DNA from: Eretmocerus hayati
Lineage: Eukaryota > Arthropoda > Insecta > Hymenoptera > Aphelinidae
Assembly: GCA_029851415.1 (NCBI GenBank)
Contig: CM056744.1
Span: 101,775,338-101,839,337 of the forward strand
Reading direction: 5' to 3'
DNA length: 64,000 nucleotides
Shown here: one piece after another, positions 11,037-26,000 of the stretch
How positions within the stretch are numbered: position 1 is the stretch's first letter
Layout: each line of letters begins with the position of its first letter
The notes under the pieces: generated by a model
Seen by the model: the letters and a program-made list of their open reading frames with translations, nothing else
Told to the model about the DNA's origin: nothing
Databases searched by the model: none
Translations under genes and position numbers: made by a program

Positions 11037-14000
11037 GTGATTTGAGATTATTATTGATGTAGTATGTAACAATTGTATGGCTCATGGTGACTAGTAGATA
11101 AAAGTATACAAAAAATATATTATAAAAATTTTTTTGATGGGAATCCGTTAATTATGATAAAGTTTCAGAAGACTCAGGATAATGAAAATTGATTAATTTC
11201 AACAATTACAAATATAACATGGAAAGAAATTTGCTCTGACAAATCCAAACTTTTCGAATGAAGATTTAAGTGGCGATGAACGATGCATGTGCATACACGG
11301 AGCGTAGCATATACTCAAGAAATCGTTTGAAACGGCGAATAGTGCATTAGTTTTTCGCTGTTCTCTAGTGAAAGTGCAAGCAAAAAGTAGCTCAATCTGC
11401 AAATTATTTGTTCACAATTTGATTGTTTATTGTCAAACACTAATGTGCAATGGCTCATATGGTAGCCTCAATGTTGTTCTAGAGCAACTCATGACGCAAA
11501 AGGATCATTGATTTTTTTCCGAGTTGAGATACGGTTTTAAACCGAGAAGTCTACCATTTTAAGCTCATTTAGGCTTACATTCATAGTCGTTAATCCGAGA
11601 TTAGAGTTGGCAGATTAGGAGCGCTGCGATCGCTGTGCCTAGATGTAAAAAACCTCGCCATGGCGATCGCAGCGCCCTAAATTCGCTGACTCTGATCTCG
11701 GATTAACGACTATGGATTCCAGCCTTAGTACATGTGAAACTTCAACCCACACAATTTCAAGTATAGACTCAATTTTGAAATTATTGAAATGCCCTTCAAA
11801 ACTGTAATGTGAGCTCACTAATCTTTTCAATCTATTAAATCTGTCACCAGGTGGGAGGCCGAACTAAAGACCGTAGCCCAAAGTGGTCTCCTACTTTTCA
11901 ACGCAGGACGCTCTTCGCAAGCTGATTTCCTTGGAATAGAATTATCCGAAGGACGAGTTCGAGTCCTAATGAATAAAGGCAATGGACCAAGTGAACTTTT
12001 ACATAATCGTCTAGTATCAGATGGCCAATGGCACAGATTAAGCTTAGATTTTACTTCAAACTATCTTGGTCTAAGTATCGATGGTGTTCAACGCAACGTC
12101 AGTCTACCAGCTGGTAATAAAGTTTTTGATCTTGCTGATACACTCTACGTTGGAGGAACTGAACTAAGCAAAAAAGCTAAGGCACTAAATAAGGGACTGA
12201 AGTCTGGTGATGTAAGTTTCAAAGGATGTCTCAGAGGAGTTATGTGGGACGATAAACAGTTGGGTTTGGATAGTGTGAAAGTTACTCAGGGTATAGTGAC
12301 TGGATGTATATGGGGTTTTCCATGTGTTGAGGCTGAACCTTGTATCAGGAGTGCAACGTGCTCACAACTTGGTGTGAGGTCATTTGAGTGTACTTGTACG
12401 CAACAGCTTTGCATCAAGCCCAATTTCACCAACGAGTACAAGGTGAGTTGTTTCCATCGAGGTCATACCTCCAAATCCATATTTCCAATGACACACGGGG
12501 ATATCTTAGTCCATTTCATCAAAGATTAACGCTAATTTTATTGAAGATTAAATATTTTTCCTCAATTCTGAGCTCGTTGCAAGACCCTCAAAATGGGATG
12601 AGGTGGGTTGAAAAAAAATTGAAGTGCACCAGGCTGATGGACTTCGAAGGAAAAAAGAACATGTGCGGGCCTATGGGCCTCGGAAGGTCTCAATGAATTA
12701 TGATCTTTATTTGACTCCAAATTGTTCACTTCATTATACACTTAATAGATTATGAAATTCTGTTTCAACATGTGAGACGTGTGTCTTGTCTGAGAAAGCT
12801 TTAATAGACTATTAGAAATGGTATACTTATCGGCGAGACCACCATGAAAGATGAGCTGATATACATTCGATTACAGCTATTCTGAGCGAGTTTATTTGAC
12901 AAAAAAAGTACATTTTTGGCATCATACCAAGTGGTGAATCCGATCCCCTCATTTCTTACGTTACAACTGATGTCTCGTCAATATAAGGGTTCAAGAATTA
13001 GGTTCTAATAATGAATTCACAGAAATTATTCAGAGGAAAATCAGCATCAAGGGAAGTTTATCCAATGATTTGTCAGACGTCAATTGCATTCACGAAAAAT
13101 CGAAGTGAGTAGTGAGACTGATCTCTCCGCACAAATCAATTGACATGTATCCAAATCAGTGACTTTAGAATTCCCCCACGTAAATTGGTGGGAATGCACT
13201 AGTTAGGAACATCTTTTATTGATTCGTGTGAAAAGAGCGGGACACCGAAAATTATTTCTGTTATGTCTAATTAGGGCTCGCATTTTTCACTGATAATACC
13301 AATTCAGAAGAAGAACATAAGAAATCCCATCTTCAGAGGTTTTGGAATAGGAAAAACCAGTGAGTTCGAATTGAATAACTCGAAGGTTTATACTCAGAAT
13401 TTCACAGAGTAGGACAGGATCAGTGACATTTCAGTGATTTGGGACCACTTGAATGATTTTCCAACATGGAGAGTTAGATCAAAAAACTGTGTAAAATCTT
13501 GTCTTAAGTCGAAGATATTTTTGTACCAAACCAGAATTCATTCTTTCATTTCTTCAAACCGCGAGCATAAAAAAAACCTTGATAGACTGAATCACGAGCA
13601 GATTCAAAATCTCAAGTTAAAATGCTTTAACCCCTCTAAAAGAAGAAATTGCATGCAACTTACGTGAATCTGTCCATAACAAGTCATTGATGCTTCAGTG
13701 CGTCATTCTGAAGCTCATAGAGACCCCTTCAGGAAATCAAAATATTTTCATCCAATAAATCTTCTCACGTCACGATTATGTTATGGTGTTAACGTTCAAA
13801 GCCGATCATTTACGCCACTCATCAGCCAAAAAACGAGCAGAATGTTAGAACGCGATCATAATTTAACGCCCTCAAAATTTAACTCTCTTTCTCAGCGTGT
13901 GAAATACCCCATCGTCGTCGTCAAGTCAGGTAAACAAGAGCATCGAGACTCAAGTCACGGACTTTCTTGAAACTTCCGGATAACTTATCCGGTAGTAAAT

Positions 14001-17000
14001 CATGGAAAAAGCTTAAGCTTGTGTATATATGTATATATAGTTAGCTCAAACAATCCTATAGCAAGCAACGCCGAACTTGGAAGTTATTATCTTGGTATTG
14101 CCATGCCGAGTACAGCCTGCACCGAATTAATCATGAATAAATCCTCGATTCGTATTCGCCGTTGGGAAATAGCCTTCTCTCTCTATCTATTCTTCGTTTC
14201 ATTATTAATATTTATCGCCCACGAGTTTAATGGTTAAAGTTTCCCTACGCAAGTCGAACAACTTATTTTTCGTCAAAGTCTTTGGTACATCCTTTGAAAT
14301 CTTTTGAAGGATTGATGGCTTTAGTTCCGATAGAATTGAGAGTTTGATCGATTATTATTCACAACTTTTTATTGGCACTATATTTTTTGCGAATGCTTCG
14401 AATCGATTAGATTTTTTTGAAGAGCTAGTAAGGGTTTGATCTTTTTATTGCATTTGACAAGAGTTTAACTATGTTGAAAGGCAAACTTTATGAAGCTGTC
14501 ACCGTACACGAACACATAAGTAAACTGATTTGGGCTTTGACTAGCGTGAAACAAGGCAAAGTTTGGAAAACACTTTGTTCCACATACGAGGTGTTTGGCA
14601 TACGAAGCATACAATATTGCTGTTCAAACTCAAAACCGATGTCAAACGATACCAATGAATTTTACCCCTTCTTGAAGAAAATATTTGGTTCTATACTAAC
14701 CTTATTATAATCATTGTATACTTCTAAGTATATTATGATGATTCGGTAAATGGTAGGACGATTTTTTAATATCAGTTTTTTGATTCCTCTATTATCAGCA
14801 ACTCTAACATTTGATCAAATCAAAATATAGGCAGCTCAGGATCAAAACGATATTGGTCAGTTTTAGATTTGTAGATAATCGACTCGATACTCTTGGATGC
14901 TGTTTTTATCTGCATTGTAGAAAAATGGTTGTATTTTTAACCATTTTATTCAACCAGCTGTTTCACACTCGTGTATCTTTTTATATTGAGCATTCAACCA
15001 CTTGAATCAAATTCAGCAACCTGGTTGAATTTCCCTGTCAACGCCTGGTTCAATGGAAACTTCAACTAGTTGGTTGAAGTTTTCCAAACTTTTATATATT
15101 TCGTAACCACATTCCAGAAAACCAGTGATTTTGTTTGAAGTAATAACTCACTTGTACGGTACCAAGAACAATTTTCGAAAAAGTGTTAGCCGATACAGTG
15201 AGCTTTTGATGAAGGAAATCTTCAAAAGTTTGAAATAAGCTTGCCTCGTTTTAATCTAAGGCTGTCCGCGCATGAAAGAAAGGATCTATCTGAAATTACT
15301 GATTTTTAGGATTCAATCCAAATTCACCAACGACTATCTGATGTTATTGGGAAAAATTCGTTTAACAATGATAAGTACTGCGGTATTAACTTTTTGCATG
15401 ATTTATTTCCAGTACAACACGAATCTACCCGTCAGCTTGGAAGTGGTATCATTGCGTCAGATAACTGTAACAGAAGGCAAACGGAACACTTTGAGTGAAC
15501 GTAACATCAACATGGTCTTGGATATTGCAAAATTTGGACTGAACGATTCTCACGTGATTTTCATACTTCTCACACCACCTAGTCATGGATCATTGCAGTT
15601 GGACAAACAGCCCTTACCACCAAAAATGCCTTTCACCCTCCAGGATGTCTATCAGCACAAGGTCAGAGCAATATTTATCAATTTATCGGGCTATCGTAGT
15701 TTTCTTGTTTATGTACTGTATTGAATCTTCATGACCATGGAAATTTTGGTGCCATGGTCCATGATCTATATTGATAAAACCTGAAGTTTTTTGATGCGCA
15801 GCGTTGAAAAAAAAAACTGGAGAGGAAATTTCCTTTTCAATGCAAGTTTGAGTGAACTATTGAGTCAAATCATTTGTTTCCTCTCAGGATTGTGTATTCT
15901 TTTAAGAAAATTCACCGCCCTATGTACAGACCCAATATTACAAGGCATACATGAATGTTGAAAGAGTAGAAAGTCACATGAAATTTGGACTCACATTGGG
16001 TAACATAGGAGTCTTTATGTATGAAGACTGAATAATTGATCAATTAACACGTTGAGTGCCACACAATTACCCGTTTTCCAATATTTCCAATTTATATTTA
16101 CTCAAAAAAATACTCGCAATGACGATAACACAGGCCCTCCGAAGAAAAAAAAGTACTCTTCCACAGAGTCTGGGCCTATTGATCCCTATGTAACATTGTG
16201 CACTGAATCCGGAAATGAAATCAGTTCTCTCCGGACACCGCCAAATCCTCGAGAAACCGGAGAAAAATTCGTTGAAGTCAGGCATTGGATTTTCAACTTT
16301 GGATTCTGAGAAACGAGGGAATTTTACACTCGTGATTCAAGACTCAATATCGTACTCATGATCGAGAACTCGATGTATTGCTCATAACGGAAAACTCGAT
16401 GTGGTTTTAGTGACCCAGAACTCCAGGAGGTTCTCGTGGTCGTCGAGGATTCAATGTCGTACCTATGATCCAGAACTCAAGGTCACACTCGTGATTAAGA
16501 ACTCGATTTGGTCGTCGTGATCCAGAACTCGATGAAGTATTCGTGATTGATAACTCGATGTGGTACTCGTGATTGAGAACTCAGGGTGATGATCCTAATC
16601 CAGTGTTCAAATTTGATCATAAATGTCACCCTGAGCTCTCGATCACGAGTACCTTATCGAGTTTTCGATAACGAGCACCACATTGAATTCTCGATCACGA
16701 ATACGACGTTGAGTTCTTAATCACGAGTACGCCGTTGTGTTCTCGATCACTAGTACGATATTGAGTTCTCGATCACGAGTACAACATGGAGTATTCGATC
16801 ACGAGTATGACATTGACTTCTGGATCACGATCACCTTATTAAGTTCTCAATCACTAGACCACATTGAGTTCTGGAACACGATCACCACATTGAGTTCTTG
16901 ATCATGAGTACCACATTGAGTTCTGTATCACAGTACCACATCGAGTTCTGTATCACGAGTACCACCACATCGAGTTCTCGATCACGTGTGCCACATTGTG

Positions 17001-20000
17001 TTCTGGATCACGATCACCACATTGAGTTCTTGATCACGAGTACCACATTGAGTTCTTGATCACGAGTACCACATTGAGTTCTGTATCACAGTACCACATC
17101 GAGTTCTGTATCACGAGTACCACCACATCGAGTTCTCGATCACGTGTGCCACATTGTGTTCTGGATCACGATCACCACATTGAGTTCTTGATCACGAGTA
17201 CCACATTGAGTTCTGTATCACAATACCACATCGAGTTCTGTATCACGAGTACCACCACATGGAGTTCTCGATCACGTGTGCCACATTGTGTTCTGGATCA
17301 CGATCACCACATTGAGTTCTTGATCACGAGTACCACATTGAGTTCTGTATCACAGTACCACATCGAGTTCTGTATCATGAGTACCACCACATCGAGTTCT
17401 CGATCACGATCACCAAATTGAGTTCTCGATCACGAGTACCACATTGAGTTCTTGATCACGAGTATCACATTGAGTTATGTATCACGATCACCACATTGAG
17501 TTCTCGATCACAAGTACAACATCTAGTTCTCGATCACGAGTGTTATCCTGGGTCCTTGGTTAAGATTACAACCGAAAATGAAAATTTCCGAAAATCCATA
17601 GTTGGACGTAGCATTTCCTCTCCTTTCAGAATCCGGAGTCAAAAAATTCAATATCTGGATTCAAAATAGTATATTATGATATTGCACGTAAACGGGTAGT
17701 TTTGCACGAATAACTGTTTATGGCCTGAGCGAAGCGAAAGGTATAAGTCCTTCGTAACAAGACTACCCATCTGCACGCAATCTCATACGATATTTCATAG
17801 CACGATCTCAAACTCATGTTCAAAGTTGTGATTCTTTGGTAAGAGTGCTATGAAAAATTTTCTCCATTTTTTTCGAAAATTTCGAGGTGTCCGGGGATAA
17901 CTGATGTCATTCTAGAATTCGGCGCACGATTTCACACAGGAATATATTAGTCCAGTATTTGGAGAAGAGTACTGTTTTTCTTTCATGGGACTGCGTAATC
18001 TATCGTGGCGATTCAAATATGGATGTGCATTACCAAAAGCACAAACGATAAGCCGAAAAAAAGTTTGACCCTCTGCTGGCATATTTGCCACAATACTCCA
18101 GTACGTGACCGACATGCAACTACAAAAAACTTGCTTTGCAATAAACACCTTGAGCTACTCACGGTCACTCGCTTTGAAAAAACGAACCAATTCAACACTT
18201 TCAAGTTCATCAAGTTTGCAAATATAATCCAATCGAGACCCAATACTATACTTCCACTGTATTTCATGCACCGTCATATTTTAAGATACTTAAAATTTAC
18301 TTTCGATCAAAACTGAACGTTACATTTTAGTATGATTAGCTTGCAGAGAACAAACTTTTCAAGTTACAGAATTTTAATGATAGAAAAAATTCTTTCGTAA
18401 TGAGAGAAAGCTTTCAAAGCAAGATTTAACATCTCACGAAGAGTCGATTGCAGAGGAATCATTTGCTGGTATTTGCTCCAAGGGAAGTGCTTTTGAAGTC
18501 GTTCTGGCAAAAAAATTTCCAACCCCAGTTGGATTGGTGTCGCATCATTTTCAGTATCAGTCTCTCTGAAAAAGCGGAGAGCCTCTATGTATTTAAGAAA
18601 ACAAAGTTGCATGTTCTTCCACGTCTTACGCACTTAAGTAGAATTCAAGCTTCTGAACTCACTCGCGAGAAGAGAAGCATGATAGAAATGAGATATCTCA
18701 TTTATAATTTGGAATATGAAACCAAGTGAAAAATAGAACACAGGAGACCCCTATATCAGTGCATTGAAAAATGGAAACTTAGTGAGAAATCTTGGAGAAA
18801 ATTATACAAGATAGATTTGGAGCAAATCACTCTCATTATCGACCAAAAATACATTAGTGTACAGTATTACTTACTCGCTCTCATGAAAACATTCGTGTAT
18901 TACCAGAAACGTGAGACAAGAGCGACGAGTTCACGTTTTCGACTGGATAAGAGGGCCTCCTAACTTTAGAAATCGGCCAGCCACGTCTATTTATACGAAA
19001 ACGGAGCGTCAGCTTTGCTCATTAACGTATCTTTTTTTCCATTTTGGTTCCCTTCCGTTACTCGCCTGGGGGACTGTACCGTGATAAAAAAATACCCTGT
19101 AGGCCCTTGCATAATAGATAGACTCATCCGAGTGAAGAGATTTGATGTATTATTTTTCCTGTAGAACAGACGTGAATCTATCTCCGACAAAACTTTTTCT
19201 TTGAGGTTCAGGAGTTTTGGAGAGTGAATTTACGTCTCCACTAAACGCACAGTTTCAAATGGATTTCGAACCACCAAAAAAAATGTTTCTATCAAATTAA
19301 TCTGAATTTTACGAAAAATATGTACATATAGCACATTGAGTGAAAAAATAACAAGCTTTATAAATTTCTACGATAAGCATCTTACAATGGACTTTCTTTC
19401 ACAACCAAAACTCTAGAATCCAATGATAGTTTAAGTATTCCATATTATAATGATCTATGATGCAATTTGGAACTATTCCGAAAGAAGTCTCACTTTCAAA
19501 TACATAAAGTTATGTGAAATACGCTGCAAAAAGACATTTGCGGAATGCTGTCTCTTCTCTCATTCATGTTATAATGAAGTTTTTTTTCTTCAAATAATCT
19601 TATTATGAACCATTTAACAAATCTAATGTCATCACCAGTTTGTCAAGATCATTCACGGAGAGTGTTGTATATGAGATGAGGAAAGTATAGGGGTACCATT
19701 TAATATCTCTCGGCGAGTAGAATAAGATGGTTGGAGTGGATTTTGGATAGGGTTCAAACTAGGGGGTGAAAAATTGGGAAATCGAAAAAAATTTTTGCGA
19801 ACATTTCCGCACCGATACGATACTGTCTTTCCGAGAAAGCAAAATCAGGTTGCGGTTTGTTTGTTTTGGCTTATAATATCATTGACATAATAGAGAAGTT
19901 ATTGTACTGTATCATGGTGGAGTCACTATAATGTGCCAGTGTTATTATTATTAATTGGGGGAGAAAATAATGAGAATTCATGATAATGACTCAAAATTTC

Positions 20001-23000
20001 CATGCAAGATTGAACAAATTTTCGTGTGATAGACATGGAGTTATAGAAAAAAAGATTATTGGCCAACAATTGAAATGAAAAATTAATATGCCGTATAGAC
20101 AAATGTTTTCAGGATGATGAATCAACATTAGGGTACTCATTCATAGGATTTTTTGATACAAGAGAGCGATGAAGAACTTGGACGAATTTAATTCAGCATT
20201 TTTTTTTCAATTATGAATATAGAGTTTAGTTATTGAAAGAGAATGTTGATTCCAGGAAGGTGGGAATAATGTCAGACTATGGACATTTTATTGGGGAAGA
20301 TAATTTAGAAGGAATCAGAAAAATGAATTGAACGATTCTGGAAATATGCAGAGGAAAGAAACAATTCAAATTAAAATTCGAGGTAAAAAAGTTTGTTCGG
20401 GGAAGAAATGAAATTCAATCCGTTCCCCATCAAGAGTTCAAAATCGATATCGGGAGTGCTGAGCTAGAGCAAACATGTGATGAGTGTGAAGCTTTGTACA
20501 AACTCATACGTCAGTTTTACATATTGCGTTTATAAATATTAACTGGATAACCGGGCTAGACGTACACTCAATTTAATTTCAAACTCTCATGAACAGAAAA
20601 GTGAATCAGAATGAGTGACCTAGGAAAAACCAAGAGTTCGTAAATATCTATTTGGTAAGCGCAAGCCTATTCCAAGCATTCATTACCAACAGAAATACTT
20701 GCTCTTGGATTGCCGTAGTCTTGAGGTTGCATCGTAACATGACATCGCCTAAGAATTCAAAGAATTCATATCTGCACTCAAGATTTTTAGTGTTCATTCA
20801 AAATAAGAATAATCGAACCATTGAGTAATAAAAAATATAATTGACATTTTCATGATCAGCCACCAGCTTCAAAATCACACATCAAGAATTAAAATGAATC
20901 GTATAAGTATTAGAACCGACCTTTAAATTTTCGTGAGGAATCACCTTTTCGCTCCAAAGATAATCAGAAATATCAAATCTCGAAAAAATTGCAGCTTTCC
21001 TATCTACACGACGGCAGCGAAACGAGCACAGACAGCATGATTTTGAAGATATCTCTGCATGCACCAGCTGGATCTAGACTGCCACTTCCGGGATATTTTC
21101 AAGACAGTTTGCGTTTTACCCTTCCTGTCAGTGTGACTCCGGCTAACGATCCACCTCGCTTGGAGATTCCTTCGAATGCCATTCTAAGATTGGCACAGGT
21201 ATGTGTCATCGTTTTTATATCACGCTCATTTCAGATGTTAGAAATCATATAAAGACATCTATTCCTATGGGTACCAGATATCTTTTGGCAAGAAAATATG
21301 ACAAGTTGTGCAAGAAAAGTTCAGACCAAAATAAAATATGCATGGCTCTTCAATCATAGAGACAAAACCACACCATTGTAAAGTTCTGCAGTAGTTTTAT
21401 GATTTCATTATTTTAGAAGATTGTTGGTAGATTTGAGTCGTGTAACGGCACAGTGAAAGTTTTAGATTTCCAAATCCAACAAGATAATTTCCATAGCACT
21501 TTAGTCCCAAACTTGCAACTCTTGACATGATTTTTACATTTTTAGGCTATAAAGTATTTTATGAGACTGAATGCAGATTCTGGCACGAAGTGCTTATTAG
21601 CACTCGCTTCGCTTGTACCATGAAAAATTTTTGAGCAAAAATACACGTTTACGTGCAGTGCCGCATCTTCCATCACAATGAGATAATTAATCTCTCGAAA
21701 AATTAAAGTGACATTATTATAAAATAATGCTTCATCTTTTTTCGAAGTATCAGTATCAATCAATTTTAATGATTTCCTTCAAAGCACGGTCAAAGAATGT
21801 CAAATTTGTATAATTTTGTAAGCCATATTTGTATAATTCATTCTCTAAAATCTACCAGCCTCGTGGAAAATGCATAAAAGTCTACATGAAAAATTCTAGT
21901 ACACATTATTCTATTCGAATCTTATTGGTACTACGTACGCAGACAACTCCAAATATGCAATTTCATCTAAACAGCTGAATTTTAAATAGTAATCAGATCT
22001 AACTAATTAATCTATTATCAACAGGGTACACAGAAGACTCTAACTCGAGATTTGGTATGGGCATCAGATCCAGATACATCAGTGGACTCACTGATTTTTA
22101 CACTTTTAAACAACGACAGCGACGTCGGTCACGTGGAGAGGATATCAGGTGGATCCCCGTCAGCTTACTTGTCCGCCCAGACTGTGGTCACGTTTTCTCT
22201 GGCCGAGCTAGCCCGTGGCTCCATCGATTACGTACACAATGGCAAAAGTAAGCCGCATCACGAGATACTACCTTCCCATACCCTTTTCAGCTCCTTTTTA
22301 TGTTGAGCATCCAATATATAGAAGCCGAGAAAATCCTCTCTACGAACCGCATAATATGCACCGGCTATTCTACCTATCGAAGAGCTTTTTAGAATATTTT
22401 TTTATGAGGATAGAGAATGGCTTAATCTGAGAATGGTCGACTTTTGAAGGATTTTCGAGCATAGAGTGATAATGGAAAGACCATGGTGCATACTAATTTT
22501 CCATAGTTCCAAGGAGTGAAAAGGGACCCCTAGATGAATACCATGAATATGAAATTTTATTCGCAAGTTTGAGACCGTATTGTAAATTCAAGGTCTCATT
22601 TGATACTGAGAGATACATCGTTACGTTCACGAAGTATAACCCGATGGGGTATTATGAATTACTATACCATGCTTGAGAAATCTCATGACAAATCTGGAGA
22701 AACTTATTGTTAGAATTCAATTGATTAGTCAATTCACACGTGGCGATGATTTTTGAATGGATGGTTCTGTCTTACTCGAGGATTGAATAATCTCTGACCT
22801 TCGGATTAATCTATGTCATACCTTGAACATGGTCTTAGGCTCTTCCTAAAAATCTCCTTTAGTTTGCTCCCAATTCTGTGAAGAATGTCTCATAAATTAT
22901 TAGGAATATTGATGTAATCGAAAAACATCATCAAATATTTCAAGAGTCTGATACAATCTTCACGTCCTCCAAATTTTGGAAATCGAATACACATCCACTT

Positions 23001-26000
23001 ACTGAAGATTTGGATAAGAAACCAGGAATCTTAATTTTTTCAGACAAAACGGAAGCAGTTTTAGGTCTCAGAGTCAGCGACGGCGAAGCAACAAGTTCAC
23101 CTCAATATTTGCACATATCTACCTATCCGTTGAGTATCAGGCCAAGACACAACACCGGTCTCGTAGTGGTTCATCGATCATTTTCCTACTTGAATCCTGC
23201 CAACTTATCTTTTACTACAAATGCTGATGACTCCCGAGTAGCGATTCGCTATATTATTGTCAAATTACCTCAATATGGTGTTCTGCAACGACAACGTGAA
23301 TCAAATCAAGTGTGGACTAACACGGATCACTTTACCAGCTATGATCTAGAACGACAAAGCATAAGGTATGTAGAGAATTATGATATTCCGTTTTAAATCA
23401 TTAATGATTATTTATCAAAGAAAATGATCCGCGAGCCCTCCAGAATGATTTTTATGATTGAAAAAATCCGTAAATGTCGATGACTTGAGAACCTTAACTA
23501 CGGTCAACCGGGTTATCTTTGATCAGCCGAGGTAACTTTGGAAGATCGAAGTAAAAGTTTAAGTATTCCTGCGGACGGGATGGAGGTTGCTCCGCGGTTC
23601 CGATACTAGTTCTGCTTTTTAGTGATATTAGTGGATAACGTCTTGTAATGGCGTGGAAGCCCCAATCAGCTGCCTATTCGTTTATAGCAAACTTCTCCGA
23701 AAAGGTGATTTAGAGGCGAAAAAAATTGGTCCAAACTATCAGTCTCGTTCGAACACTTCCGGTCCAAATCGGAGCTATTGGTGCTAGATTTCACTGAAAC
23801 CATACCTGCAAGTCGACGATTTCATTGTTACATTGATGTATTTTTACCCTGGCTTATGAGTATGTAGAATGGAAACCGGCACGTACATATCTTTCCTGCG
23901 AACTAGGGTAACTTTGAACCAGTCAGGTGGAAAATTATATGCATTCTTGAAGAATGGGGCAGCTCCAGAACACTTCTGAAAACTGAAGAGAATCGGGCTC
24001 GTTTAGAAAACCGGGCTTTCATTGGAAGAGTTGATGATTGATCTTCAGGAAGGGCACAATGAGGTTCGAAAATTCTTTCCACGAGATCTACAATGAGATC
24101 TACAATAACAAATTCAGATTTTTATGTTTAAGAATGAATTTAGAGCTATAGAGCAAACCAAAGTAGAACCTTTTCACGACTCACTCTTGACCCCCTTTCA
24201 CGACTCAATCTTTCCTCGAACCTTTCCACGACTCAATCTTGAGGATCTAATTGTGGAACACAACTTCGAGCGCGTATAGCTCCCGACCAAAAAAAAATCC
24301 AAACAAATTTCAAAACTCGCCAATTGGAAGCTAGGATTCTGAATTTTCGATTCACCGTACACACAACGTTTTTCTCATGTAAGACGCACAAATAGGGACT
24401 TGAAGAGGAAAAAAATATTCTAAATTGTCCCATAGTTACCCCGGTTGCCGGTAGAATACTTTCACAGTCTCCGATCTCATCACTAGACGACATACAACAC
24501 CACATTGTACTCAGGAGTTATCAGATAAGGAATATGAGATTGAAATGAGTTAATCTTTTTTTTTCAGATACTACCACAACGCAGGAAGTCCGCGTCAAGA
24601 CAATTTCAAATTCCAAGTCGGAGTGAGAGAGTTGTACTCGCCAACAATCTATGACTTCAACGTGACCTTCATAATCCTGGAACTTCGAGAAGTTCAACGA
24701 GATAACGTTAATTTCTCTGACAGTGCCGAAGTTATTGTGAATTCCCAAAGAATTCAATATCAAACAAATCCTTTACCAACGGAAGCAACTATGATCATTT
24801 ACAGTCTCATGGCAATTCCAAAATACGGACACATGTATTTGGACAAGGAGGAATTAAGAATAGGTCAGACATTCTCTCAACATGACGTCGATAGCAATCG
24901 ATTGCGTTACAGGCATTTTAGACGAGCTTACTCATCTATTGAAGACCAAGTCTCGTTCAAAATTACAGCACCTCAGTGTCCTGATATCACTACATCAATG
25001 AAGTTCTACTATCAACCCACCGCTTTGACAGACTTGCCAAGAAAAATTGAAACAATTGATGTAATAGAGGGACACCGAGCATTTTTAAAAATTTCAAGAG
25101 CAAGCTATTCTAATTTTGGTGTAAACTCCTTAAACTTCAATCTTACAAAAATACCTCAACATGGCTGCCTGTCATTGTACAACAATTCAATTCCTATAAG
25201 ACCCAATACAACATATTTCTCATCAGATGAATTAGACAGCCATTCTGTATTTTACGTCCATGATGATTCCGAAAGTAATCACGATTCTCTAGAGTTTTTA
25301 GCAATATCTGATGATACAGATTTTATGTATATCGGCATGCTCAATATAGAAATTGAGCTTCAAAATGATAATCCACCAGAAAGAGTTGATCGAAGAATAT
25401 TCCACGTTGTTTCAAAGTCAGATAGACTCATCACAAATACGGATTTGCAATTTACTGATAGAGACTCGGGAACAAAAACCAGCGATCTTGTTTACACTAT
25501 AAAACAATTGAGTAATGGTATGATATACCGTATAAACGAGCCTATGTATCAAATCAATCGGTTTACACAAAAAGATATTGATGAAGGTAAAATCGTGTAC
25601 AAACATCGAGGAAGCAAACTTGAAAGAATTGATTTTACCGTAAGTGATGGTGAACTTTCCGTTAACGATGATCTTGAAATAATGGCTGGTCAAGCATACG
25701 CCAAACTTATTTTGAGACAAGATACTGTTGTTCAAGCTAATCGAACAGTTTCTTTAGATCCTAAAAACATCGATGTAGACACTAATGTGTTTGCAAACCT
25801 CAGCGATATCACTTTTGCAGTTGTAGAACCACCAAGTTACGGCCTAATACTAAAATATGGCAAAGAAACTTCAATCTTTGATAAAGAAGATTTGTATCAA
25901 AAGATAGTAGTCTATAGGCATGTCGGGCAACTCAAAGAAGACCAATTGAAATTAAGAGTCAATGTAAAGGGAACCGAAGATATAGGAACCTTCAAAATAA

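Noticed and set aside
13434..13970. Two adjacent frames in a kon intron
   Set aside because: No recognisable domain or splice signals, and composition like the surrounding intron.
16046..16062. Second piggyBac-like terminus TTAACACGTTGAGTGCC
   Set aside because: No partner end or second TTAA found at a sensible distance.
17056..17421. 121-codon open frame
   Set aside because: It is a translation of the 26-bp satellite; the protein is itself a repeat and the frame depends on unit length.
16318..17544. CRISPR-like array
   Set aside because: Units are contiguous with no unique spacers, and the genome is eukaryotic; it is satellite DNA.
18364..18633. 89-codon frame on the minus strand
   Set aside because: Has some protein-like texture but no similarity I can name, no promoter or partner exon; could be an old transposon fragment.
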